A stretch of DNA of 64,000 nucleotides, taken from Sanderia malayensis (taxonomy: Eukaryota; Cnidaria; Scyphozoa; Semaeostomeae; Pelagiidae). Where the stretch lies: contig RQOL01000876.1 in NCBI GenBank assembly GCA_013076295.1, positions 124,001 through 188,000 of the forward strand. The letters run 5' to 3'. A program made the translations under genes and the position numbers. The notes beneath the pieces are model-generated. The model was not told the origin of the DNA. It worked only from the letters and a program-made list of their open reading frames with translations, and ran no database searches. Shown here piece after piece: positions 54,364 through 64,000 of the stretch; positions within the stretch are counted from its first letter, which is position 1; every line of letters begins with the position of its first letter.

Positions 54364-54984
54364 CTTGAGATAACATTAATTCAGAATATCTGCAAGCATT
54401 TTGTAATATCAAAGCAATTAGAAGAAATTCAGAGTTGCATGAGACGTATGCAACTGGGTGGAATGTTGAAATGTCTTCGACAATACAAAGAGGATGCACT
54501 GAAAGAATTTATCTACAAATATGATCATTTGTCATCAACAGAACTGTTAAATTTGTTCAACATCAAGTACTCGGAAAATGAAAATGACAAGGATAAGGAA
54601 GAGGATGTTATTTACAATTTCACTAATTTCCTTGATACTGTGCAAAGGAATCCAGCTGAAGCAGACATATTGGATTTTGAAACAGCTCCATCCATGGATG
54701 AAGCTGCTGCACAACAAGTAGAGGATGGAGGATTAAGAAAAATGAAGGTACAAATCGAAGATATTTTACAGTTTTTGACTGGTTCCAAGTTTATTGGTAG
54801 CCTGAAGGAAATTAAAGGCGAGATTTCCTTTTGTCGAGATGGATCCAGTGGCAAAAAGTTGCGAGTTAACACATGTGGTCCTGGGATTATTTTCCCACTT
54901 ACCAGCCGTTATATTGAAAGTGAAATGTTTTCCTCAAGTTTTGTTGAAGATATTCACAGTGCACCAGGCTCTGGAATGCCCTAA
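54364..54984 (+). pseudogene. HECT E3 ligase C-lobe with catalytic cysteine
   Basis: The frame is open from at least 54364 through the Met at 54439 to 54984. It holds LGGMLKCLRQYKEDALKEF and a C-lobe: ILQFLTGSKFIGSL, and then VNTCGPGIIFPL, where the Cys at 54874-54876 is the expected ubiquitin-thioester residue. The C-lobe itself has no breaks, although upstream parts do. AATAAA-type signals lie at about 55334. It lacks its own start because the N-lobe is on the other side of the insertion. Confidence 0.8.
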
Positions 54985-55350
54985 GTGCCTAAAGGGATTT
55001 TTTGACTTTAAAATACTTATGTTATGTTCTGTTGGATTTTGAAGCATTTTCAAATAACTTGTTGTTTTTACTTGAAGGTTGAAAGGTTGATGGTTACTAG
55101 ATTTTGCTTACTGTTTTTCCACCCATTTGAAATCATGATTTATTTCATGTTGACATTGAATATATATTCTATATTTCACTCAACATTTTTTCAGTAGTTT
55201 TTCATATATCCCTAAATTTATGCTGTACCAGGCATTAATAATCACTGCTTCATAAAGGTATTTGAAGTAACTTTATTCTTGATCATTGCATTGTTTTGTT
55301 GCTGTGTACCTGCTTACAATTTAGTCAATCAGAAATAAAATAAACTGTAT
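54985..55350 (+). other. 3' region of the HECT gene
   Basis: AT-rich and non-coding, with AATAAAATAAA near 55334 as a likely poly(A) signal on the plus strand. It lies between convergent genes. Confidence 0.5.
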
Positions 55351-55356
55351 TGTTTA

Positions 55357-56665
55357 TCACACAGACTGATTTATGTGTTCAAGCACTGCAAGATACATGT
55401 TAATACCATGATTGCCATCATCTGATAATGGGTCAAAAGTTGTTTCAATGAAGTGCAACACGTCATCATGCAACTGAATACCGAAGTCAGGAACTATTAT
55501 TCCTTCATTATCACCTTCATTTGCATTCACCATAGGACCCTCATAATCAATCAAATGTAAATCAAATGTAATGCCAGCAAGTCGGTCTCAGCTAAGCAAT
55601 TAAGAACCTCACAGTTCTCAAGGTATTCAAATATATCCTTGTAGTGCTTACCAACGACTCTGTTTACACTCTGTGTCCCCCCACATTCTCTCAATGCGCT
55701 GGTTGTGTAACCCTTTTGCCAGCAATGAACGAGCCTTGGCCCACCCCTCTTGTGTTCACCATAAACCTAGCAATATCCCAATTCTCCACACCTTTATCTG
55801 CTCGAACTTTTAGGGGAACTCCAAAAATTTGAACTACACTCATGAAGCAATGTAATGCTGTTAGTGCCTGGTTTTTGTTACAACAGCTCAAATAAACAGC
55901 TGTCCTGCTGAAACCATATACTGCACCATGCAATACCAGACGCCATTTAATACGTTTATGATTTGAATCCACATGCCACAAAAAGTTTGGGCCCTGAAAA
56001 TTATGGACTCTCCTATGAATTCTGTAGCGTTTCCTGAAAGCTCTTCCTAATCCATCTAAAATGTTAAGTCGTTCACATACTCTGTTTCTTTGTACCCTAA
56101 TACCTCTACCTCTCAAACTGCCAATAACTAAGGTTTCACCAGAGTTCGGAGTTGATTTCTGGATATCTTTGATTTGATTATGCAGATTTTCATCAATGAT
56201 GTCTGAGTAACTTGATATTATTCCAAATTCATCACGCCTTCTTCTGATTGTGCTTTCACTTACTCCAAGTAGCCTGGCCATGCCAACCCATGAAAATCCT
56301 AATTCTTTCAAAGAAGACATCAATTCTGGACAAATCTTATATCTTGGCCGGCCACCTGTCAAATTTTCTTTCGGACAAACTACATTACTGCCATCAGTGT
56401 CTGTCATTGAACATGTTGCAAGCATGCAGCCAAGTGGATGAAAATATGAAGTAAGATTTTCTTCTTGATTCTACAAGAGTTGAGCAAGATTGTTGCGCCC
56501 ATTTGCTGCCAATAGGCTGACCATGGCCAATATAATTTGCAAATATCTTTCCAGGTGTCTGTGCCCATACTCTACAGTGTTAATATCACTAAATTCAACA
56601 GCTCTTTCAATTTTTTCCAAGACACTCTGCAGCCAAATAAAAACTGTTCGAGGTCTTCGTGGCAA
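55357..56665 (-). pseudogene. HTH plus DDE integrase-type transposase
   Basis: Pieces 56665-56471, 56425-55691 and 55554-55357 belong to one minus-strand gene. An in-frame TAG at 56471 separates the first two. An HTH segment, ELGFSWVGMARLLGVSESTI, is followed by a retroviral-integrase-like core: HVDSNHKR gives the first Asp (55967-55969), RADKGVEN the second (55796-55798), and, after a one-base shift near 55706, NQRIERMW supplies the Glu (55690-55692), about 35 residues on, so DD35E. The tail DFGIQLHDDVLHF is acidic. This is the integrase-core family widespread in fish and cnidarians and possibly of the IS3EU/Ginger group. The N-terminal end meets a LINE at about 56700. Confidence 0.8.
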
Positions 56666-56734
56666 TTAAGCGGGTGCAGAAGGCTTCCCAGAATGAGAAC
56701 TTTCATGCATAATGCTTTCATGACTACTGATTTC

Positions 56735-58230
56735 ATTTGTTTTTGAAATGGAAGGGTGTGTTGTTTTGTTTGCTTCTTGTTGAACTCGAAATCGAGGCAG
56801 TGTCGTGACGCGTCATACAGTTTCTGATCTGCTTCATTTGTATCAGTTTCCTTACACAAAATATTTTTAGCTGAGAGATGTGACTGTTCCATGAAAGTGT
56901 TTGATCAATCTGCATACCAAGTAGTTTAACCTACTTTGCAGCTTCAACTATATTGCCCTGAATATCAATTTTCAAACATGATGGTGGAATTTTCGCAAGT
57001 TGTTTATTTGTTCCAAATATGATGAGCTGAAGCTTGTCTGGATTGGTCTTCAATTTGTTTGCAGAGAACCACGCAAGTATCAAATGAATGTCATCCTTTA
57101 ACATCGATAGCATGTCTTTTCAAATTTACAAGAGGACTATAGTTGTAGGTCATCAGCATACCCATGTATATTTGAATCATGAGATGATAGTTTGTTAAGC
57201 ATGGACGGAATCTCGTTTATGTAGAGGTTGAATAATGTATGTCCCAGGACAGATCCTTGTGGTACACCACAAGAGACCTTTGCTGCATTTGACAAAATTT
57301 TGCCAACTTTGACGTATTGAAGTGTGTTTTGGAGGTAACTGTTGAACCAAAACATTGAGTGGTTGTCAAAACCATACCTTGTCAAAACCAGTTTTTGAAG
57401 CATTAAAGGATGGGCGATGGTATCAAATGCTTTGCTTAGATCCATCAGTATTTTGGGTGTGACAAGACCTTTATCCATATTACCTAAAATTTTATCAGTT
57501 ATGCTTATGAGGGCAGTTTGAGTTGAATGATTCTTGCGAAATCCAGAGTAAAATTTTGTGAGAATATCGTTACCTTTCAGGTAGTTAGTCACTTGGGAGT
57601 TTACAACCTTTTCCATCAGTTTGGAGAGAAGCGGTAGCACAGACACTGGACGATAATTGCAGTTTTAGCTCCAGCTTTATAGAGGGGTGTTCTCAGTGAC
57701 GATTTCCATATTGCAGGGAACTGTGCCCATGCAATGCTCAGGTTCAGAATGGATGCAATGGACGAGGCACTATGTCTGCCACATTTTCTAAGATTTTATG
57801 TCAATGTGATCAGAGCCAGTGTCTTTATTAGATGGGATCTTCAGCAGTAAATTTTCTACCTCTGAACTTGTTAGAGTTTTAAAAGAGAACTTGGATCTTA
57901 TGTCCAAAAGAAAGGGAAAGCTCTGTTTATTTGGCTGTAATTTATTTTGGGTCTTTACACCAATTTCAGAGAAAAACGTGTTCAATTAATTTGCTTGATT
58001 TTTATTAAACCACTCAGGTTGAAGAGGGTTACTTTGCTTTTTTGTCGGAGCAAGTTGCTTGATGCAGTTCCACATTTGTCTGGGGTTGTTTTTGCATTCA
58101 GCAAGAGTTTTTTGAAAGAAGGAGTCTTTGAATCTCTCACGGCCTTGATGAGATTTTGTTTCTCCACTTGGTATTGCTTCCAAACTATTTCAGATTTAGG
58201 CTCTGTGTATATGGAGAAAATATCCCCGGC
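56735..58230 (-). pseudogene. CR1/Jockey-like LINE reverse transcriptase, broken
   Basis: Minus-strand order: a linker with LAECKNNPRQMWNCIKQL; DIRSKFSFKTLTSSEVENLL leading to KIPSNKDTGSDHI; RT core with SVLPLLSKLMEKVV, MDLSKAFDTIAHPLM, CGVPQGSVLGHTLFNLYI and GYADDLQL near 57150; then LAWFSANKLKTNPDK and MQIDQTLSWNSHI. Frameshifts separate the four or five pieces. The endonuclease is missing (5' truncation at about 58230). It lies beside or inside the integrase gene's 5' end, same strand. Confidence 0.85.
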
Positions 58231-58483
58231 TGTCTGAGGTTATTTTCCATGCTGGGATATCAGCATTGTTTCAAACTAGCGTAGTTTTATTTTATGTTTA
58301 CATGAGAATTGCAAATAGTCCCACGCAGGTGAGGCTATTTTCAACTGCTGATATCTCACCTGAATGAGCCGGGATACCGGCTTGCTGAGACTATTTTTGA
58401 CTCATACAAACACAAGCTGGAAATAGCCTCACTCAACTGATATGAAATTGCACATACTGCGCAAACGCGGCCATCACAATAAA
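58231..58483 (+). promoter_or_regulatory. Upstream region of the MADF/Myb-like gene
   Basis: CATTGTTTCAAACTAGCG, GGCTATTTTCAACTGCTGATATC and GGGATACCGGCTTGCTGAG form partially inverted motifs around 58250-58410. It may hold the promoter or the end of a transposon; no TATA box is certain. Confidence 0.3.
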
Positions 58484-59515
58484 ATGGCGGAGGAACAAGA
58501 AGTTAGATCTGGCTCAAAGAAGAAAGCAAAACCGTCTTTTCGATAGGGTTCTGCTTTAATGAAAGAACTCATCGACATTTTACTGAATTACAAGAATATA
58601 TGTGCGTACAACAACACAGATTTTGATGCCGATAAAACAACTCAGTATCAGCATATACGCAAAGAAAATGCAAAGATCCATCCTGAGCTACCAGAAGAGA
58701 CTGTTCCTTTCAAGTCTGTTCTTGAACTGACAGCTGACGAAAAAACAGCCTATGAAAAACCATGCAAAGAGGAATGCCAGTTGATAAAAACTGGGTATAG
58801 CAGGATACAACAAAAAGTTAAAGAAACGCTTCAGTCATTTTCAAAGGCAGTTATCTCACGATCGAGAAGCGGATCTGGGAAATTGGTTTACAAACATTAC
58901 GAAACATTAAAATCAATTTGGGGAGGCTCCCCAAACATTGAACCTCTGAGCTGTGGGATTGATAGTGCTGACATCCAGGATACAACTGCAAGTACAGGTT
59001 CAAGTAGTCTGCAGGATAATGGAGACACAAATGACCATTCAAATGATTCTGGTGATGATAATGACACCTTGGACAACTCAGAAATTTCTGCACAAGCCAC
59101 TCCAACTTGAATTGTGCCCAAACTCATTGACAGGAAACGCAAACACATGGAGAGAGCTCTCTCTGCAGCAGAAAGAGATTACATGCTCATGGAGGGTGCC
59201 AAGGAAGACAAGAAGTTCAGAAGGGAAATGGCTGAAGCCATGAGAGCGTCTGCTGCTTCATTTGGTAGTGCTCTTGAAACAGTTAGTGCATCAATGGTCC
59301 AGATAAGTAACTCCCTTAGCCGTTCAATGCAGCCCCATCCACAGTTATTTTATAAATCACCACATACACAATATCAGCAAGCTGATCAACATCAATTTTT
59401 AGAAATGATGCAAAAGGGAGAAATTCACAACAAAGACCAAATGCATCACAAGGCTATTATCAGAGAATTCTTGATCTTGATGAACAAAACTGATTCTTTT
59501 CTAACTGAACAATAA
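58484..59515 (+). pseudogene. MADF/Myb-SANT-like coiled-coil protein of a transposon, two in-frame stops
   Basis: The Met at 58484 (MAEEQEVRSGSKKKAKPSF) is in frame with the ORFs 58559-59110 and 59111-59515, separated by a TAG at about 58544 and a TGA at 59108. The N-terminal half has KELIDILLNYKNICAYNN and a basic helix region, as in Myb/SANT or MADF DNA-binding domains. A Ser/Asp/Asn-rich linker follows. Then KLIDRKRKHMERALSAAERD and KEDKKFRREMAEAMRASAAS form a long coiled coil. Such proteins accompany DDE transposases in Harbinger-like and other elements. AATAAA overlaps the stop at 59511. Only two point changes prevent a full ORF. Confidence 0.7.
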
Positions 59516-60000
59516 AATGCTTTTTAAAATAATAAGATAACATTAACATAATAACTGTCTCTGTGCTTTCATTATTGCCCTGTTCACAACATTTGAAAAT
59601 GTGAAGAATAGTGCTTTGTATGAAACAATACAAAAGTATTAAAATGTTATAAATTTGGTTGGGCCTAAGCAGTTCTACACATATTTTTTCAGGCTACATC
59701 ATATATCATAAATTGTTTCATTTATTTTTTTCAGTTACTCTGACAAATAATCCTAGCACGTGATGATTTCTCTTATTGTTGAGTCTTTGTCCGTATAGTA
59801 CATTGGGTCCCCTCTCTGTTATGGGGTCCCCTCCTCTGCCTTGGCCTGTCGCAACTGGGAATGCCTGTCTTATTAAATTATAAGCACAAGCAGGTAAAGG
59901 AATTCCGCTGTTTCTTCAGAGCCATCCAGGAATTAGGACTGTAAAATCTCTGTATTAAATACTGCACAAGAACCTGCAAACGTTTGCGGATGCTCGATAT
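59516..60000. other. Intergenic stretch
   Basis: No recognised gene. GGGGTCCCCTC occurs twice near 59805-59830 in a small inverted or direct arrangement. Confidence 0.4.
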
Positions 60001-60008
60001 ATATTGCT

Positions 60009-60434
60009 GTGGATGCATCACTGAAATATATTAAACAGCAGATCTATAAAGATTTCTGTACTTACTTATTCTCAAATCCTGTTCAAGTGTACCTTCTCCC
60101 CTCTCTATTCCTGTGTTTTGCAGCTGACAGTCGAACTGCAAATTTATTGAGACAGATTGGTGCAATACAAGCCTTAGTTTCAAAAGACTATGTTTCAACA
60201 CATTTGAAACATAGTCTGTTTCCTATTCATGCTATACTAGAAGCCAGTGAATATGCCCTTATCAAACAACTACGCCCACTAGAATCGGAAGCATGGGACA
60301 ACCAATTGCAGACAAAACTAAGTTTGGGTGGGTCATCATGTCACCTGGCCAAGGAGATAAGAATTCATCAGCACTCATGTACACCAGAAGAGCAATTGAA
60401 GATTACATGGAACTGTGTAGACTTGATATTCTAG
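60009..60434 (+). CDS. Unrecognised ORF with an internal perfect hairpin
   Basis: 141 codons. LLRQIGAIQALVSKDYVSTH and ILEASEYALIKQLRPLESEA suggest helices, but no family is recognised. A 14-bp inverted repeat at 60185-60217 lies within the frame. The ORF stops three bases before the Helitron 5' end at 60438, which may have truncated it. Confidence 0.35.
   Translation: MDASLKYIKQQIYKDFCTYLFSNPVQVYLLPSLFLCFAADSRTANLLRQIGAIQALVSKDYVSTHLKHSLFPIHAILEASEYALIKQLRPLESEAWDNQLQTKLSLGGSSCHLAKEIRIHQHSCTPEEQLKITWNCVDLIF
60185..60217. repeat. Perfect 14-bp inverted repeat with 5-base loop
   Basis: AGACTATGTTTCAA, loop CACAT, TTGAAACATAGTCT. It keeps the reading frame of 60009-60434 open. Confidence 0.95.
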
Positions 60435-60437
60435 GGA

Positions 60438-62300
60438 TCTAATATTACTATTCTGCGTCGTCACGTGCCAAGGGTTCGAAGCTACGCTGAAACAATAGAT
60501 TCAACCCGAAACAATAGGTCGAATGCCCCAAAACAATGGGCCGAAACGGCGAACGAGGTATCCATAAAGGCTTTTTCTGAGGCCCTTAATCTGCCCTACT
60601 TTTAAGTGAGTTGTTCTTTGTCGGCTGAACCAAAAAGTTATCTATATGAGAGCTCACCGTTTCGACTAAAAGGTTAGGCAATTCTTTGTTTATATTCGCT
60701 TAATTGGCTATCACGAAAAAACCATGGTTTACGCTGGCGAAACTTCCAAATTCGCGTCCCGACTCCATTTTCGAAAAGAGTATTCGCTCTTCACGTGACC
60801 CGTTTCGCCTTTTACTGCAATTTGATTGGCTCTTTCGCAACTTAACGTGAACAGTGACACGTTTTTCGTTATCATGCAAATTTGCCCTCGGCAGGCAGCA
60901 GGTACTTTTGGAGAAGACGTGTGTTTTTGCTTTGTACACAAAGAGTGAGGTGGGCGCCTTTCAAAGTGTTTTACCAGCTGAATTATCTTTGTAAAGAGCT
61001 TTTAAGTGTTTGAAAGACCCCTGGAGAGTTGCAAGAAACAATGGAGAACACAGGTGATAGCTTTGGTTTTTTTTAATGAAATAGTTGTAGGTTTTGTTGT
61101 AGTAGGCGACCGCCATTGTTGCTTCGGCATGCTAGCAACGTTTAGGCCATGGTCAAAGTTTTGAATTTTTCCGGCTCTATTTGCACAATTTTCCCCATTT
61201 AAATTTTAGACAAGTGCTGTCTGATAACACAACTAAAATAATGTGTTGTTTTTTTTTGTTGTTTTGTTGTTTTTTACGATTTCCAACAAAGTTGCTTTTC
61301 ACTCGGGAAGGAGCATTTTTTCACGCAACACACATTGTTTTTGCATTTGCGAAAATTCAATTTTAGCCTGCCACAATTGATTATGTTTTACCCAAACACT
61401 TTCGATAATTGTTCCCCAACATATTACCTTCATGTTGGTTTTTTTTAGTTCAACTGGGTCACTATTTGCCACGGTAAATACAATTTTTACTTGCTAAAGT
61501 GTGTTCAGAGGTTTTGCTTTTTGCACGCCTCCGAAATTTCATTCAAACCACTTCCACTAAATGGTCTCTAAGAATTCAGTATTATTTAGTTAAGAGATGA
61601 GACTATTTGCCACGTGTTTCCTTAAACTTGCTAACTGCTAACATGCTAACAACGTTTAGGCCATGGTCAAAGTTTTGAATTTTTCCGGCTCTATTTGCAC
61701 AATTTTCCCCATTTAAATTTTAGACAAGTGCTGTCTGATAACACAACTAAAATAATGTGTTGTATTTTTTTGTTGTTTTGTTGTTTTTTACGATTTCCAA
61801 CAAAGTTGCTTTTCACTCGGGAAGGAGCATTTTTTCACGCAACACACGTTGTTTTTGCATTTGCGAAAATTCAATTTTAGCCTGCCACAATTGATTATGT
61901 TTTACCCAAACACTTTCGATAATTGTTCCCCAACATATTACCTTCATGTTGGTTTTTTTTAGTTCAACTGGGTCACTATTTGCCACGGTAAATACAATTT
62001 TTACTTGCTAAAGTGTGTTCAGAGGTTTTGCTTTTTGCACGCCTCCGAAATTTCATTCAAACCACTTCCACTAAATGGTCTCTAAGAATTCAGTATTATT
62101 TAGTTAAGAGATGAGACTATTTGCCACGTGTTTGCTTAAACTTCACACTGAAATTATCAACTTTCAGAAACGGCTTTCAGGGAGCAGCGTGGGCGCGGGG
62201 CTGTCGCTTGCTAGGGGGGAAGATTTGACCTCCCACCTTTACTTTCTTTAGAAATGTTACGTCGTAGTATCGAACGAGCGAAGCGAGTGATGACCCCTAG
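60438..62300 (+). mobile_element. Complete non-autonomous Helitron D (1863 bp)
   Basis: It begins TCTAATATTACTATTCTGCG after an A (60437) and ends GTGATGACCCCTAG before a T (62301), so both canonical ends are present. The interior shows the family order with AACAATAGATTCAACCCGAA, GGTACTTTTGGAGAAGACG and a 514-bp tandem duplication. There is no coding capacity; ORFs 61181-61366 and 61695-61880 are two copies of the same spurious frame. It is the best-preserved reference for the family in this window. Confidence 0.9.
61132..62144 (+). repeat. 514-bp tandem duplication inside Helitron D
   Basis: TTTAGGCCATGGTCAAAG at 61141 recurs at 61655, 514 bp later. The copies differ at very few positions (for example CACATTG versus CACGTTG), so the duplication is recent. 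Confidence 0.95.
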
Positions 62301-62655
62301 TCTAATATTACTATTCTGCGGAGTCACGTGACGACGCACTTTCCTTTGGCCGAAACGGTGAACGAGGTATCCATAAAGGCTTTTCTCTGAGGCCCTTAAT
62401 CTGCCCTATTTTTAAGTGAGCTGTTCCTTGCCAGCTGAACCAGAACGTTATCTATATGAGAGCTTACAGTTTCGACTAAAAGGTTAGGAAATTCTTTGTT
62501 AAAATTCGCCCAATTGGCTATCATCACGAACTCCATTTTCGAACGAAGTATTCACTGTTGATGTGACGCGGTTGGCCTTTTGCTGCAATTTGATTGGCTC
62601 TTTCGCAACTTCATGTGAACAGTCACACGTTTTTCGTTATCATGCAAATTAGCCC
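62301..62655 (+). mobile_element. Helitron E, 5' part, abutting D
   Basis: TCTAATATTACTATTCTGCG and GAGTCACGTGACGACGCAC start immediately after the CTAG of D. The interior follows the family order to GCAAATTAGCCCTCGGG. It is then interrupted by Helitron G; the 3' end is probably at 63818. Confidence 0.85.
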
Positions 62656-62659
62656 TCGG

Positions 62660-63613
62660 GTTAATTAGCCAGTCAAGTAAAAAAAGCTTAATCTGGTTGG
62701 CGCACTTCGTGCGCTGCATTCGCTTCCACTCATGCCCCTTTCAACCCCACTTACAATGGGTTAGCTCGCTGCGCTTGCCTGTCTATCTAAAATCAAGAAA
62801 CATTGACTGATAGGGCGCACTTCGTGCGCTGCATTTGTTTACGCTCATGCCCCTTTCAATGCCACATACAGTGGGTTAGCTCGCTGCGCTCGCCTGTCTA
62901 TCTATTATCAAGAAACATAGACTGATAGGGCGCACTATCAGTACAACTATAGTTGTAGAAACTACAACTGTCTCACTCAAAAAACAAAGCTATAACCTGT
63001 GTTCTCAATTGTTTCCTGTAATTTTCCAGAGGTCTCTCAAACAATTAGCAAGTCTTTACAAAGATAATTCAGGTCGTAAAACACTTTGAAAGGGGCCCAG
63101 TTATCCTTTGTGTGCAAAACAAAAACACGCATCTTCTCCAAAAGTACCTGCTGTTCAACCGGAGGGCAAATTTGCATGATAACGAAATACGTGTGACAGT
63201 TCACGTGAAGTCGCAAAAGAGCCAATCAAATTACAGCAAAAGGCAAGTCGGGTCACATGAAGAGCGAACACTTTGTTCATAAATGGAGTTCGCAACGCGA
63301 AGTTGGAAGTTTTGCCAGCGCAAACCGTAGTTTTTTCGTGATAGCACAATTAGCAGAATAATTAATGGAATAATTCTAAATTTCAGGAGAAAATCGAAAA
63401 ACAAAATCCATTACCCTGGTTAAATTAGGAAACTAAACATTCAGTGTGAATTTCATTGCCATATACCCACATACAAAAAAGCCTTTGTGATCACACGGTT
63501 TGCCGTTTCGGCCCATTGTTTTGAGGCGTTCTGCCTATTGTTTCGGGTCGAATCTATTGTTTTTGGCAAGGAAAGTGCGTCATCACGTGACTCCGCAGAA
63601 TATATATATTAGA
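62660..63613 (-). mobile_element. Non-autonomous Helitron G, minus strand, nested in E
   Basis: The minus strand starts TCTAATATATATATTCTGCG at 63613 after an A (T63614) and follows the family order, then the 114-bp satellite (62700-62935) and ACTTGACTGGCTAA at about 62660. The usual terminal GGGG...CCCC segment is missing at that end. It lies inside Helitron E. Confidence 0.75.
62700..62935 (-). repeat. 114-bp satellite, two units, reverse
   Basis: Two units with GGCGCACTTCGTGCGCTGCA and ACAATGGGTTAGCTCGCTGC; part of Helitron G. Confidence 0.92.
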
Positions 63614-63818
63614 TGCAGCGCACGAAGTTCGCCCTATCAGTCAATGTTTCTTGATAACAGATATAGACAGGCGAGCGCAGCGAGCTAACCCATTGTAAAT
63701 GGGGTTGAGAGGGGCATAAGTGTAAGCGAATGCAGTGCACGAAGTGCGCCAACCACATTAAGTGTTATTCACTTGCCCCCCTCCGGGAAGCGACCGAACA
63801 CGAGCGGCCCCCGGCTAG
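63614..63818 (+). mobile_element. Helitron 3' end, type II (probable end of E)
   Basis: One 114-bp satellite unit and then CCACATTAAGTGTTATTCAC, GGGAAGCGACCGAACACGAG and CCCCCGGCTAG, followed by T. It abuts BEL/Pao coding sequence. Confidence 0.82.
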
Positions 63819-63820
63819 TT

Positions 63821-64000
63821 GAAGATAAACCTGAAGGAGATCAAAGTGTTGTATATAAAGAATTCATGGAGCAATTGCATCAACAAAGAGATGGGCGGTA
63901 TGAAACTTCTTTACCTTGGAACCCTGGACACCCAAAATTGCCTTCTAGTCGAGCTGTGGCACAAGCTAGATTCAACTCGCTGATGATTGGAGAAACAACA
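63821..64000 (+). pseudogene. BEL/Pao pol fragment at the window edge
   Basis: Open for 60 codons to the end of the window, with QSVVYKEFMEQLHQQRDGRY followed by SLPWNPGHPKLPSSRAVA. This is the segment at the start of Pao-type reverse transcriptase (pattern EGRYE..LPWK..HP.LP). Its 5' side is cut by the Helitron terminus at 63818. The sequence is unlike the BEL element at 13208, so it is a different lineage. Whether the rest of pol follows cannot be seen. Confidence 0.7.

Noticed and set aside
1..64000. tRNA or rRNA genes
   Set aside because: I looked for tRNA-like arms and rRNA-like conserved tracts and saw none that could be supported by eye.

Overview
This is a window of AT-rich nuclear DNA from an animal, most likely an invertebrate and plausibly a cnidarian. 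The evidence for that is spliceosomal introns with GT..AG ends, THAP-type and BEL/Pao, CR1/RTE-like, Helitron, hAT and P-like elements, AATAAA signals, and satellites. I see no intact, recognisable host housekeeping gene. Almost everything identifiable is a transposable element, many broken and nested in one another. The species assignment is inference.

Layout. 0-9.3 kb: a 114-bp satellite ending in a Helitron 3' terminus; a THAP/coiled-coil remnant of a P-like transposon cut by another Helitron 3' end; a hAT-type MITE with 8-bp target duplications; a remnant of a Polinton/adintovirus-like element (adenain-like protease split by a foldback MITE, a PLA2-like ORF, two further ORFs); then a second P-like transposase piece. 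9.7-22.4 kb: a hAT-like C-terminal remnant, then a minus-strand autonomous Helitron (Pif1 helicase, HUH/Y2 Rep, N-terminal ORF with a 2A-like motif) split by a BEL/Pao retrotransposon with two 299-bp LTRs. 23-30 kb: non-autonomous Helitrons arranged exactly head to tail, one carrying an RTE/CR1-like LINE inside its satellite. 30-36 kb: a second autonomous Helitron, minus strand, with two clear introns and a truncated helicase. 37-39 kb: two sets of candidate spliced exons on opposite strands. 39.6-42.7 kb: tetranucleotide and 'TATACCTAC' satellites with a 524-bp tandem duplication, and two Helitron copies meeting head to head. 42.7-48.4 kb: P-like transposase pieces on both strands and a YqaJ-type nuclease fragment. 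49-59.5 kb: a HECT E3-ligase gene split by a 3.7-kb insertion, a DDE integrase with an HTH, a LINE, and a MADF/Myb-like coiled-coil gene, which together may be one large DNA transposon. 60.4-63.8 kb: another head-to-tail Helitron pair with a 514-bp internal duplication. The window ends inside a second BEL/Pao pol fragment.

How parts relate. The recurring logic is nesting: Helitron 3' ends (CTAG followed by T) abut broken P-like and BEL coding sequence, the BEL element interrupts Helitron Rep/helicase coding with a near-identical 5-bp target duplication, and MITEs interrupt the viral-like protease. Four short-loop inverted repeats lie in or beside damaged coding regions and look like template-switch scars. 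All coordinates for remnants are approximate, because family identity was judged by reading motifs, not by database search.
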